Of a DNA stretch of 64,000 bases, positions 17,889 through 26,030 are shown in pieces. Below the pieces are notes generated by a model, which saw only the letters and a list, made by a program, of their open reading frames with translations, was not told where the DNA came from and did no database searches. A program made the translations under genes and the position numbers. Origin of the DNA: Profundicola chukchiensis (GTDB lineage Bacteria; Bacteroidota; Bacteroidia; Flavobacteriales; Weeksellaceae); the NCBI RefSeq assembly GCF_029664245.1, contig NZ_JANAIE010000003.1, positions 186,001 through 250,000 on the forward strand, in the 5' to 3' direction. The stretch's first letter is position 1; the number at the start of each line of letters is the position of its first letter.

Positions 17889-19874
17889 TTATTGCATATC
17901 TAGTATGACTTGAGTTCCGCTGTCATCTTCCTTGTCGATGATGCTCATTTTCATCTTACAATCAAAGCTATTATTAAAGTGTTCTATCCTCTCGGACGTG
18001 ATTTTCATTCCTAAGCTCTTTTTCTTAATATAGCCTGTTTTCAACTCTTTACTCTTTTTTCTTCCAATCCCATTATCATCTATTATAATTCGCGTTCCAT
18101 CACCATGGTCTTTTACTATTATTTTTAATTCTCGCGAATCTTTTCGAGAAACCAGTAATCCATGCCAAATAGCATTTTCGATAATGGGTTGCAACAACAT
18201 CGGAGGAATTTTAACTTGAGATAAATTCACGTCATTGGTTTCAATATGATAGGTAAAACTACCACCGAAACGATATTCTTCCAACTCAAGATAATAGTTA
18301 ATCAGCTTAAGTTCCTCGTCTAAACTAATCGTTTCTTTTTTAGGCAACTCTAGCGTCATTCTAATAAATCGACTAAAAGTATTCAAATACCGACTGGCAC
18401 TTTTGTTTTCTTCTTTTTTAATTAAAAGATTAATCGCATTTAAACAGTTAAAAATAAAGTGAGGATTTACCTGCATTCGAGAAATTGTAATCTCTGCCTC
18501 CGCCAAGCTTTTCTTATACTCAGTCTGCAAAAGCTGCTTTTCATTTTCTTGTAATTGCTTTTCTGCAGCTCGTCTGGCACTAATATTTCTATACTGAATC
18601 AAGGAAAATAGAATTATACCTAATACACAAATGGCAAGAGCATAACTAAATAATTTTTGATTTTTAATCTTTTCTGATGACTTGCGAATCTCTTCTTCTT
18701 TGAGAATTTTATCCTTTTCTAATAAAGCAATTTCGGATTCCTTTTTATCAAGATCATATTCCTGAGTTAACGCAGAAATTTTAATTTCTTGATTTTTAAG
18801 ACCTAAACTATCTTGATATCTACTTGCATTTTTATAATAATCTAAAGCTTCCTTTAGTTTTCCCTTTTCTTCCATTAAACTCGAAATACTGAAGGAATTT
18901 TTAACTATTAAATCTAAAAGTTCTAGTTTATAAGCTAACTGCAATGAATTTTGAAAATAGTTAAGAGCCTCCTTTTTATTCCCTAATGAAATCTCGTTAT
19001 TCCCTAAACGATGATAAGTGTGGGCAACATTATAAATTTTGTTTACTTTCTCATACCCTTTTAACGCCTTGGTTAAATACTCTTTCCCCAAGACTGGATT
19101 GTTATTTACATTGATATATGCTCTACCCATTGCTTCGTTGGTAATAGCAATTCCAAATTCATCTTTTAATTTCTCATTTATTTCTTTCAGCTTAGAAAGC
19201 GTTTCAAATGCTGCATCTGCATTATTGTTATCGATATAATGGTAGGCAATTGAAAGATAGTTCATTGCCATTCCAAGTGAATCATTTCTTGCTTCGCTCG
19301 ACTCTACGGCCTTATTAAAATAAAAAATTGCTTGTTCCTCTTCTCTAGGTATTTTACTAAGAGTGTTTCCTAACCCATTACTAGAAATAGCAATATTTCT
19401 TAAGTTATTCTCTTGCTCTGCTAGTTTCAAGGCTTTCAAGTAATAGATTACAGCATCGTCATACTGCTGAGAATACCTCGCTGCTAACCCTGCGTTATTC
19501 GCAAAAATCATTTTATATAAAATCTCCACTTTCTTATGCTCCACCAGTTCATAAGCTCTAACATGAAGATTCATGGCTAGTTTATACCATTCATGATATC
19601 TATATAAAAGGCCAAGATTATCTAAACTTCTTGCGTATAGTAAGGTATCTTCTAAACTTAAAGCTTTATCAATCGCTAGATTAGCCAATCGATATTCTTC
19701 TTTCTCATTATGCTTTTCTTTATGTAGCTGCCTACTTTCTTCTATTAATTCTACAATACTCAGCGTATCTTTTACACTTTTTTGAGCATATAGATTTACC
19801 CCCATGAAAAATAACACGAGGAGAGAGAGCTGTAATTTTTGTTGAGTTTTTATGTAATTAAGTTTAAAGTTCAA
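17889..19874 (-). CDS. LytS-type sensor histidine kinase with periplasmic TPR repeats
   Basis: A 661-residue membrane kinase with a signal peptide (about 10-30, LLVLFFMGVNLYAQ). A TPR array follows (about 45-390, such as AISSNGLGNTLSKIPREEEQAIFYF). Then come a coiled coil, one membrane helix (about 408-430), and a His_kinase (LytS) domain whose acceptor His is in VNPHFIFNCLNAI. The HATPase domain is at the end (PIIENAIWHG, IIDDNGIGRKKS). The start appears to be a TTG at 19874, since no in-frame ATG precedes the signal peptide. It is co-transcribed with the LytTR regulator. The TPR domain lies outside the cytoplasm and presumably senses a protein partner or a surface state. Confidence 0.9.
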   Translation of the reverse strand: MNFKLNYIKTQQKLQLSLLVLFFMGVNLYAQKSVKDTLSIVELIEESRQLHKEKHNEKEEYRLANLAIDKALSLEDTLLYARSLDNLGLLYRYHEWYKLAMNLHVRAYELVEHKKVEILYKMIFANNAGLAARYSQQYDDAVIYYLKALKLAEQENNLRNIAISSNGLGNTLSKIPREEEQAIFYFNKAVESSEARNDSLGMAMNYLSIAYHYIDNNNADAAFETLSKLKEINEKLKDEFGIAITNEAMGRAYINVNNNPVLGKEYLTKALKGYEKVNKIYNVAHTYHRLGNNEISLGNKKEALNYFQNSLQLAYKLELLDLIVKNSFSISSLMEEKGKLKEALDYYKNASRYQDSLGLKNQEIKISALTQEYDLDKKESEIALLEKDKILKEEEIRKSSEKIKNQKLFSYALAICVLGIILFSLIQYRNISARRAAEKQLQENEKQLLQTEYKKSLAEAEITISRMQVNPHFIFNCLNAINLLIKKEENKSASRYLNTFSRFIRMTLELPKKETISLDEELKLINYYLELEEYRFGGSFTYHIETNDVNLSQVKIPPMLLQPIIENAIWHGLLVSRKDSRELKIIVKDHGDGTRIIIDDNGIGRKKSKELKTGYIKKKSLGMKITSERIEHFNNSFDCKMKMSIIDKEDDSGTQVILDMQ

Positions 19875-20012
19875 AATATGAGTTAAAAGTAGTTGAAAAC
19901 TTGCGCTTTCTCAAAAATAAATAATTTTGAAGATTAATCAATTCGAATTCACTCGTTTCAGGTCTGTTTTGCATAACATGAATTACATCTACTTATTTCT
20001 ATGAAAATAAAT

Positions 20013-20020
20013 TACCTTTG
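20013..20020 (+). promoter_or_regulatory. -7 promoter element (TACCTTTG) of the tsaE-ald operon
   Basis: TACCTTTG fits TAnnTTTG exactly and ends four bases before ATG 20025. It lies inside the longer open frame that begins at 20001, so it supports the later ATG as the real tsaE start and a near-leaderless mRNA. Confidence 0.5.
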
Positions 20021-20024
20021 TGAG

Positions 20025-20429
20025 ATGACTTTTGTTTCACATGATTTAATCGACCTTCCCAAGATTGTGGCTGATATCCTGCCACAAATTGAACATGATG
20101 TGATATTGTTTAGAGGAGAAATGGGTGCAGGTAAAACAACTTTGATCAAGGAATTTCTAATTCAATTAGGTTCCGAGGACATTGTTAGTAGCCCTACCTA
20201 TGCTTTGGTAAATGAATATGAAACACCAAAAGGCAGTGTTTATCATTTTGATTTTTATCGAATTAATGATGAAGACGAAGCTTACGATATGGGATGGGAA
20301 GAATATGCTTATAGTGGAAATTTATGTTTAGTAGAATGGCCTGAGCGAATTGAATCATTGATTCCCGAAAATTATCATACCTTAGAAATCATAAATAAAG
20401 ACAACGTGCGAACAATAAGCTTTAAATAA
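20025..20429 (+). CDS. tsaE: tRNA threonylcarbamoyladenosine biosynthesis ATPase TsaE
   Basis: This 134-residue P-loop protein partners TsaB and TsaD in making t6A at position 37 of ANN-decoding tRNAs. The Walker A is RGEMGAGKTTLIKEF, and the family motifs SPTYALVNEYE and HFDFYRI are present, as is the terminal WPER block. I start at ATG 20025 (MTFVSHDLIDLP), because a -7 promoter element sits at 20013-20020 and the family N terminus aligns from here. An in-frame ATG at 20001 would add eight residues. The stop overlaps the ald start by one base. Confidence 0.95.
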   Translation: MTFVSHDLIDLPKIVADILPQIEHDVILFRGEMGAGKTTLIKEFLIQLGSEDIVSSPTYALVNEYETPKGSVYHFDFYRINDEDEAYDMGWEEYAYSGNLCLVEWPERIESLIPENYHTLEIINKDNVRTISFK

Positions 20430-21631
20430 TGGGTAGTCAATATTTTTCACCTTTTTCCAAACATGAATTAATGCCACGTGAGGAGAAGTTAGAAGTGGCG
20501 AGAAAGAATGGAAAACTTCAGATTGGTATTCCGAGAGAAACTCATTTTCAAGAAAAACGTGTATGCCTTACGCCAGATGCGGTTGAGGTATTAGTAGCCA
20601 ACGACCACAATGTAGTAGTACAATCCAACGCGGGTGAAGGTGCTAAATACTCCGATCAAGAATACTCAGAGGCTGGAGCTAAGATAACACAAGATGCAGA
20701 AGAAGTTTTTGGACAGGCTTTAGTTTTAAAAGTAGAACCTCCTACTGAAGAAGAACTTCAACTCTTGAAACCCAATTCATTTTTAGTTTCAACCGTTCAG
20801 CCAAGTACAAGAAACAAAGCTTATTTTGAGCATTTAGCAGGAAAGAAAATTTCTGCTTTAGGTTTTGAATATTTACAAGACCAACATGGGCAATTACCTT
20901 TGGTTCGTCTTATTTCCGAAATTGCTGGAACTACCTCTATTTTAATTGCAGCTGAACTTTTAGCTACCGATCATGGTGGAAATGGAGTCATGTTAGGTGG
21001 AATCGCTGGAGTTCGTCCGGCTGAGGTTGTCATTTTAGGTGGAGGAACGGTTGGCGAATGTGCTGCAAGAGCAGCGATTGGCTTAGGAGCTAGTGTTCGT
21101 ATTTTTGATTCTTCTCTGATGCGATTAAGAAGATTACAAAATGAAATTGGCCATCGTGTCTCAACCAACACCTTAGATCCAAAAGAAATCAAAAAGGCAT
21201 TAAGACGTTGTGATATTGCCATTGGAGCGATTCGAGGAAACTCTAGAACTCCTACCATTGTTACAGAAGAAATGGTTCAAACCATGAAACAAGGTGCTGT
21301 AATTATTGATGTGAGTATAGACGGAGGTGGTTGTTTTGAAACTTCGGAAATAACAACTCACGAACATCCAACGCATACCAAACATGGTGTAATTCACTAT
21401 GGCGTAACCAACATTACCTCTCGCTATGCTAGAACAGCAAGTAAGGCATTGAGCAACTTTTTCTTACCTTATTTATTAGAAGTGGGGCACGAAGGTGGAT
21501 TCGACTGTTTAATTAGCAAAGATGCTGGATTAAGAAATGGATGTTACTTATTTAAAGGACGCCACGCAAATAGAGAACTAGCAGAATGGTTCGATTTAGA
21601 TTTTAAAGATATTAATTTGTTGATGTTATGA
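20429..21631 (+). CDS. ald: Alanine dehydrogenase
   Basis: A 400-residue member of the alanine dehydrogenase / pyridine nucleotide transhydrogenase family, which reversibly converts L-alanine to pyruvate and ammonia with NAD. The N-terminal catalytic domain has GIPRETHFQEKRV and the Lys in VLKVEPP. The NAD-binding domain has GGGTVGECAARAAIGLGASVRIFD. The N terminus is about 30 residues longer than in Bacillus-type Ald (MGSQYFSPFSKHELMP), which is normal for the Bacteroidota form. It is translationally coupled to tsaE (ATAATG overlap) and to the next gene by a 4-base overlap. Confidence 0.93.
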   Translation: MGSQYFSPFSKHELMPREEKLEVARKNGKLQIGIPRETHFQEKRVCLTPDAVEVLVANDHNVVVQSNAGEGAKYSDQEYSEAGAKITQDAEEVFGQALVLKVEPPTEEELQLLKPNSFLVSTVQPSTRNKAYFEHLAGKKISALGFEYLQDQHGQLPLVRLISEIAGTTSILIAAELLATDHGGNGVMLGGIAGVRPAEVVILGGGTVGECAARAAIGLGASVRIFDSSLMRLRRLQNEIGHRVSTNTLDPKEIKKALRRCDIAIGAIRGNSRTPTIVTEEMVQTMKQGAVIIDVSIDGGGCFETSEITTHEHPTHTKHGVIHYGVTNITSRYARTASKALSNFFLPYLLEVGHEGGFDCLISKDAGLRNGCYLFKGRHANRELAEWFDLDFKDINLLML

Positions 21632-22026
21632 GTTTTATTGAACGCTTTAAGTTTTATTTGATTGGTGTTTTAGCAGGTACATTTTTGGTTATTTTAATTT
21701 TTGGTAAAAGAAATTCGTGCAAAGACATGGTTACTAACTACTTGCCAGGAGGTAGAGTTTTACTGGAAATGAAGAGTAAGCCAATGTTTTATTCAAATGA
21801 TGCTTTAGCTAAATTAGAATCAGCGAATATAGATACAGCTAGTTTCAGGAATGATATCTTGTCAAAATTAGATATTGATTTTGATTTGAGTGACCAAAGA
21901 GCAGAGCCTTGTGGAAAATATGTTGCTTACTATCAAGATTCTACACATCATTGGAAGCTTAACTTAGAAAAATGTAAAGAAAAAGTGGATGTAAAATCCA
22001 TTGAAGATTATGTTCCGAGCAAATAA
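21628..22026 (+). CDS. Small membrane-anchored protein, probably DUF4258 family
   Basis: The protein has 132 residues with one N-terminal membrane helix (about 8-27, FYLIGVLAGTFLVILIFG) and a soluble domain of about 100 residues. The soluble domain contains YLPGGRVLLEMKSKPMFYS and HHWKLNLEKC. I recall this pattern from flavobacterial proteins labelled DUF4258 that follow alanine dehydrogenase. The assignment is from memory. It starts inside the ald stop (ATGA overlap), so it belongs to the tsaE-ald operon. Function unknown. Confidence 0.7.
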   Translation: MSFIERFKFYLIGVLAGTFLVILIFGKRNSCKDMVTNYLPGGRVLLEMKSKPMFYSNDALAKLESANIDTASFRNDILSKLDIDFDLSDQRAEPCGKYVAYYQDSTHHWKLNLEKCKEKVDVKSIEDYVPSK

Positions 22027-22126
22027 AAGTAATTTGTAATTGACGTTCGTCTTTCTTCAAATCACGAGCTTGCTTTTAATTTAATTCCTTAGCTTTATAC
22101 TTATTTTTATTATTTAAAATCACATT

Positions 22127-23464
22127 ATGCAACCTATATCAGGATTTTCAAAGCTTAATAAAAAAGAAAAAATCAATTGGTTAACCGAAAACTATCTAAA
22201 GGATTCAAAACAGGCCAAGAAAATTTTAAAACAATATTGGAACGATAATGCTGAACTTCAGCGTTTGCATGATGAATTCTCTGAAAACACGATTTCCAAT
22301 TATTATATGCCTTTTGGGATTGCCCCAAATTTCTTGATTGACGGGAATCTATATGCAATTCCTATGGCTATTGAGGAAAGTTCTGTGGTTGCAGCAGCTT
22401 CTAAGGCAGCAAAATATTGGTTGGATCGCGGTGGTTTTCACACTAAAATTTTAGGTAATAAAAAATTGGGGCATGTTCACTTTATGTTCAAAGGAGATGA
22501 CCAAAAACTTAAAGCCTTTTTTAATAGCAATCTAAAAGATATTTTAAAAGCTGATACTTCTTCTATTACCAAAAACATGGAGAAAAGAGGTGGCGGTATT
22601 TTATCCTTAGAATTAGTAAATAAATCGGCGCAGATTCCACATTACTATCAAATTGAGGCTAAATTTGATACCCGCGATTCAATGGGTGCGAATTTCATCA
22701 ATTCATGTTTAGAGCAATTTGCTAAGACGTTAGAAAGAGAATTATCTAAGGATGAATCTTTTACACAGGAAGAGAAAGATTCGCTTCAAATTGTAATGTG
22801 TATTCTATCCAACTTTACTCCTGAAAATATGGTGAGAGCTGAGGTTAGATGTAAAGTGGAGGATTTAGCAGAAGAAGGAATTTCAGCCGAAGAATTTGTT
22901 GAGAAATTCTCTTTAGCCGTTAAAATCGCTGAAGTGGAACCTTATAGATCAACAACGCACAACAAAGGTATCATGAATGGTATTGATGCTGTTGTAATTG
23001 CTACTGGAAACGACTTTAGAGCCGTTGAGGCAGATGCGCACACCTACGCTTCAAAGGATGGAACTTATACTAGTTTAACTCACTGTGAAGTTAAAGATGG
23101 TGAATTTAGATTTTGGCTCGATTTACCTATTGCTTTAGGTACGGTAGGTGGTTTAACTTCCCTACATCCATTGGTTAAATTCTCTTTAGATTTATTAGGA
23201 AATCCTGATGCTCAGAAGTTGATGGGAATCGTTGCGGTAGCTGGACTGGCACAAAATTTCGCAGCATTACGCTCATTAACTACAGTTGGAATTCAGAAAG
23301 GGCATATGAAGATGCATTTGTATAATATTCTAAATCAATTAGGTGCCAACACCCGAGAAAGAGAATATTTTACGGTTTACTTTAGAGACAAAACAGTTAC
23401 GCATCATGCTGTTGTAGAGGAGTTTATGCGCATTAGAAAGCTTAAATCTTTGGATGACTTATAG
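22127..23464 (+). CDS. mvaA: Hydroxymethylglutaryl-CoA reductase, class II type
   Basis: The 445-residue enzyme shows the HMG-CoA reductase blocks ENTISNYYMPFGIAPNF (substrate loop), MAIEESSVVAAASKAA (catalytic Glu), DSMGANFINSCLE (nucleotide site), HNKGIMNGIDAVVIATGND and a terminal KGHMKMHLYNI with the catalytic His. It reduces HMG-CoA to mevalonate, so this organism makes isoprenoids at least partly by the mevalonate route, as many flavobacteria do. The length matches class II bacterial enzymes. No other mevalonate gene is adjacent. A 100-base AT-rich spacer precedes it. Confidence 0.93.
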   Translation: MQPISGFSKLNKKEKINWLTENYLKDSKQAKKILKQYWNDNAELQRLHDEFSENTISNYYMPFGIAPNFLIDGNLYAIPMAIEESSVVAAASKAAKYWLDRGGFHTKILGNKKLGHVHFMFKGDDQKLKAFFNSNLKDILKADTSSITKNMEKRGGGILSLELVNKSAQIPHYYQIEAKFDTRDSMGANFINSCLEQFAKTLERELSKDESFTQEEKDSLQIVMCILSNFTPENMVRAEVRCKVEDLAEEGISAEEFVEKFSLAVKIAEVEPYRSTTHNKGIMNGIDAVVIATGNDFRAVEADAHTYASKDGTYTSLTHCEVKDGEFRFWLDLPIALGTVGGLTSLHPLVKFSLDLLGNPDAQKLMGIVAVAGLAQNFAALRSLTTVGIQKGHMKMHLYNILNQLGANTREREYFTVYFRDKTVTHHAVVEEFMRIRKLKSLDDL

Positions 23465-23518
23465 TTTTAATAGACTATTATTTATCTAATTTAAGTATTT
23501 AATCACTATATTTAATTT

Positions 23519-23947
23519 ATGTCCATGGTTTTAGAAATTTTACACGCAGAAGATAATTTTCATTTAGAACTACCTGTTTACACAAACGGAATTAGTTGTG
23601 GAATGCCTAATCCTCAATACGAAAGTATTGCCGGAAAAATGGATATGAATAAAAAGCTAATTCAAAATCCACTTACTACTTTTTATGCTAGAGTAAGCGG
23701 ACAGTCTATGATTGATGATGGTATAGACGATGGAGATTTATTAGTAATCGATAGAAGTCTAGAGCCAGAGGATGGTAAGATTGCGGTTTGCTTTATTGAT
23801 GGTGAGTTTACTTGTAAAAGAATAAAGCTAAAAAGAGATGGCATTTGGTTAATGCCGGCCAATGTAGACTATAGACCTATTCACATTTCAGAAGAGAGTA
23901 ACTTCCAAATTTGGGGTATCGTTACGCATGTGATTAAATCTTTTTAA
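23519..23947 (+). CDS. umuD: UmuD-like S24 self-cleaving protein (no adjacent umuC)
   Basis: A 142-residue LexA/UmuD-fold peptidase. The cleavage-site block SCGMPNPQYES matches UmuD (CGFPSP). The catalytic Ser is in VSGQSMIDDGIDDGDLLVIDRS and the catalytic Lys in GEFTCKRIKL. UmuD normally partners the polymerase UmuC in translesion synthesis and its gene is usually directly followed by umuC. Here the next gene is convergent and unrelated, so it is an orphan in this window. The frame has ATGs at 23519 and 23525, and either could be used. I saw no obvious LexA-type operator upstream, only AT-rich sequence with TATATTTA. Confidence 0.88.
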   Translation: MSMVLEILHAEDNFHLELPVYTNGISCGMPNPQYESIAGKMDMNKKLIQNPLTTFYARVSGQSMIDDGIDDGDLLVIDRSLEPEDGKIAVCFIDGEFTCKRIKLKRDGIWLMPANVDYRPIHISEESNFQIWGIVTHVIKSF

Positions 23948-23975
23948 TCATCACAACGAATTCCCACCTAAGTAT

Positions 23976-24434
23976 TTAATAATTAATAGTAAGTACACTT
24001 CCATTAAGATGCGCTAAGAACTTTCTTGGGGTTCTACCTTGTGTGGCATCATTCAGCGGTTGACCCGTGCGCAACAACCATTCTGCTCCATCGTGTGGAC
24101 AAACAATTTTAAGGTCTTCATAAACTTCTAAAGTAGTATCTGACGAAGGACAAAGATGTGGTGCATTACGATCATATGCATTAAAACCATTACCCGTATT
24201 TACGATAATCATTCCTCTACTTCCATTGGTTCCATCTGGAGCAAGTTCCACGTAACCATTTGGCATGTTTAAATCTGAATAAGCTGGAAGGTTAAGATTA
24301 TACTGAGCCGATACGCTAACATTTGGTATACAGCTTACAGTTGTATCCTCGTCATTACAACTTATACAAATCATTGAAAAAAAGAAAGTTAAAAACACGA
24401 ATTTTATATAGAAAAGCTTTTTAAAATGTTTCAT
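23976..24434 (-). CDS. Rieske-like lipoprotein with non-canonical ligand motifs
   Basis: A 152-residue lipoprotein (hydrophobic 8-24, lipobox Cys26). The C-terminal half has the Rieske ferredoxin outline GMIIVNTGNGFNAYDRN, then APHLCPSSDTTLEV, then DLKIVCPHDGAEWLLRTGQP. Canonical Rieske proteins bind 2Fe-2S through C-x-H and C-x-x-H. Here the residues read H93-x-C95 and C112-x-H114, so the usual spacing is lost though two Cys and two His remain. I recall similar Rieske-fold lipoproteins in flavobacteria with variable ligands. Whether a cluster is bound is open. It is convergent with umuD, and its start lies close to the greA promoter. Confidence 0.7.
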   Translation of the reverse strand: MKHFKKLFYIKFVFLTFFFSMICISCNDEDTTVSCIPNVSVSAQYNLNLPAYSDLNMPNGYVELAPDGTNGSRGMIIVNTGNGFNAYDRNAPHLCPSSDTTLEVYEDLKIVCPHDGAEWLLRTGQPLNDATQGRTPRKFLAHLNGSVLTINY

Positions 24435-24448
24435 CTTGAAAAAATTTG

Positions 24449-24456
24449 TATATTTG
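24449..24456 (+). promoter_or_regulatory. -7 promoter element (TATATTTG) upstream of greA
   Basis: TATATTTG fits TAnnTTTG, 58 bases before the greA ATG. It lies between the divergent Rieske-like gene and greA. The implied leader of about 50 bases includes an in-frame ATG at 24446 that precedes the element, so that ATG cannot be the start. Confidence 0.45.
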
Positions 24457-24514
24457 TATTGATAGTCCCCACAATTACGTGCGGGATTATTCTTTTATTA
24501 ATAATAGATACATT

Positions 24515-24997
24515 ATGGCAAATATACAATATGTAACCAAAGAAGGCTTAGATAAATTGCGTGCAGAATTGAAGCAATTAGAAACAGTTGAAAGACCAAA
24601 TATTACTCAACAAATTGCTGATGCACGAGATAAAGGAGATTTATCGGAGAATGCTGAGTATGATGCAGCTAAGGAAGCACAAGGAATGTTAGAGTCAAGA
24701 ATCTCTAAATTAAAAGATTTGGTGGCTAACGCTCGTATTATCGATGCTTCTCTATTAGACGCTAACAAAGTATCCATCTTATCGACAGTAACGTTAAAAA
24801 ATACTGCGAATGGACAAACTATGACTTATAGTTTAGTACCTGAATCAGAGTCTGATTTAAAAGCAGGTAAGATTTCAGTGAACACTCCTATTGCCAAAGG
24901 TTTATTGGGTAAAAAATTGGGTGATTTAGCAGAGATTTCTTTACCTAATGGTAACAAATTGAACTTCGAAATCATCGATCTTAAATTAGAAATGTAA
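24515..24997 (+). CDS. greA: Transcription elongation factor GreA
   Basis: The 160-residue protein has an N-terminal coiled coil (1-75, YVTKEGLDKLRAELKQLE, with acidic tip residues in RDKGDLSENAEYDAAKE) and a C-terminal FKBP-like domain (80-158, TPIAKGLLGKKLGDL). It enters the RNA polymerase secondary channel and triggers transcript cleavage to rescue backtracked complexes. I use ATG 24515 because it gives the standard MANIQYVTKEG start. Upstream in-frame codons include the promoter region. It is followed after one base by the HIT gene. Confidence 0.97.
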   Translation: MANIQYVTKEGLDKLRAELKQLETVERPNITQQIADARDKGDLSENAEYDAAKEAQGMLESRISKLKDLVANARIIDASLLDANKVSILSTVTLKNTANGQTMTYSLVPESESDLKAGKISVNTPIAKGLLGKKLGDLAEISLPNGNKLNFEIIDLKLEM

Positions 24998-24998
24998 T

Positions 24999-25391
24999 AT
25001 GTCTAGTATTTTCACGAAAATTATTAAAGGAGAAATTCCATCTTATAAAGTAGCTGAAAATGACAATTACATTGCTTTTTTAGATGCATTCCCATTAGTA
25101 GAAGGTCATACATTAGTAGTTCCAAAAAAGGAAGTTGATAAAATTTGGGATTTGGATAAAGAGATCTATCTAGGATTGATGGATTTCGCATATGATATCG
25201 CTCAAGGGATGGAAAAAGTTATTCCATGTTTACGTGTAGGTGTTGCTGTAGTTGGCTTAGAAGTTCCTCATGTGCATGTGCATTTAGTTCCTCTTAATGA
25301 AATGAACGATATTAACTTTATGCAACCAAAAAAGAAATTTTCCGCTGAAAAAATGCAAGAGATTGCAGATAAAATTAAATCGGCACTATAA
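24999..25391 (+). CDS. HIT-family nucleotide hydrolase/transferase
   Basis: A 130-residue histidine-triad protein beginning SSIFTKIIKGEIPSYKV, with the active-site motif HVHVHLVP near residue 90. HIT proteins hydrolyse phosphoramidate or phosphoanhydride bonds of nucleotides such as AMP-lysine. The exact substrate is not evident. It lies one base after greA in the same operon, an arrangement I know in flavobacteria. A strong terminator follows. Confidence 0.95.
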   Translation: MSSIFTKIIKGEIPSYKVAENDNYIAFLDAFPLVEGHTLVVPKKEVDKIWDLDKEIYLGLMDFAYDIAQGMEKVIPCLRVGVAVVGLEVPHVHVHLVPLNEMNDINFMQPKKKFSAEKMQEIADKIKSAL

Positions 25392-25418
25392 TATTTGTTT
25401 TAAAGTATAGATATAATG

Positions 25419-25455
25419 AAACAGCCCTGAAGAAGTCAATTCCTCAGGGCTGTTT
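25419..25455. terminator. Terminator between the HIT and GNAT genes
   Basis: A 12-bp perfect stem (AAACAGCCCTGA / TCAGGGCTGTTT) with a 13-base loop is followed by TTATTATT. It separates convergent genes and has A/T-rich flanks for both directions. Confidence 0.88.
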
Positions 25456-25460
25456 TATTA

Positions 25461-26021
25461 TTAACTTATTTGCATGTGGTCTAATTTCTTACCCATCAAA
25501 GTTTTCTCGCCAACAACCTTAAAACCAAGTTTTTGATATAAGCGCTTAGCATTAGGGTTTTCTTCTTCCACCAAAAGACCTAAGGTTTCATTTCTTTTAT
25601 GTACAAATTCATCAATTAAAAAATTAAACATTTTAGATCCCAAACCTTTTCCTTGATGATATTCGCTCACGCCAACGCAGTCAATGTAAAATTCCCCCGA
25701 TTGAGTTTCGTCCTCAGGATTAAAGTCTCGATTGAAGCGCGTTTTTATGAGTTCTCCGACAGGTTTTCTCAACTGATATAGATTTCCTCCATTATAAACA
25801 CAAGCCACAGCTACAGGCTCTGAATCTAATTCAGCAACCCAACAATTCTCAAAGGAATATTGATTTCCTCTAGATTGAATCAATTCTTCTAGAACCTCAA
25901 TGGCCACTTCATAATTTCTTTCACCAATAAATCCATAGAAAATATCTTCCATAGCCAACATTAAATACGTCGCTATAGGTTTAGCATCTTCAGCATTTGC
26001 TTTACGAATCATCATATTCAT
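25461..26021 (-). CDS. GNAT-family N-acetyltransferase
   Basis: A 186-residue acetyltransferase of the GNAT fold, starting MIRKANAEDAKPIA. Strands beta4/beta5 read FYIDCVGVSEYHQGKGLGSKM, where Q-GKGLG is the acetyl-CoA pyrophosphate loop. The terminal NPNAKRLYQKLGFKVVGE is the usual GNAT motif B. The substrate cannot be predicted. Three Met codons (1, 3, 4) compete as starts. It lies nine bases downstream of the HTTM gene and is likely co-transcribed with it. Confidence 0.9.
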   Translation of the reverse strand: MNMMIRKANAEDAKPIATYLMLAMEDIFYGFIGERNYEVAIEVLEELIQSRGNQYSFENCWVAELDSEPVAVACVYNGGNLYQLRKPVGELIKTRFNRDFNPEDETQSGEFYIDCVGVSEYHQGKGLGSKMFNFLIDEFVHKRNETLGLLVEEENPNAKRLYQKLGFKVVGEKTLMGKKLDHMQIS

Positions 26022-26030
26022 CTTGATATT

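Noticed and set aside
17118-19874. The kinase-regulator pair as PorY partner of PorX
   Set aside because: The output domain is LytTR and the kinase is LytS-type with TPRs; PorY is a different type of histidine kinase, and the two genes form their own pair.
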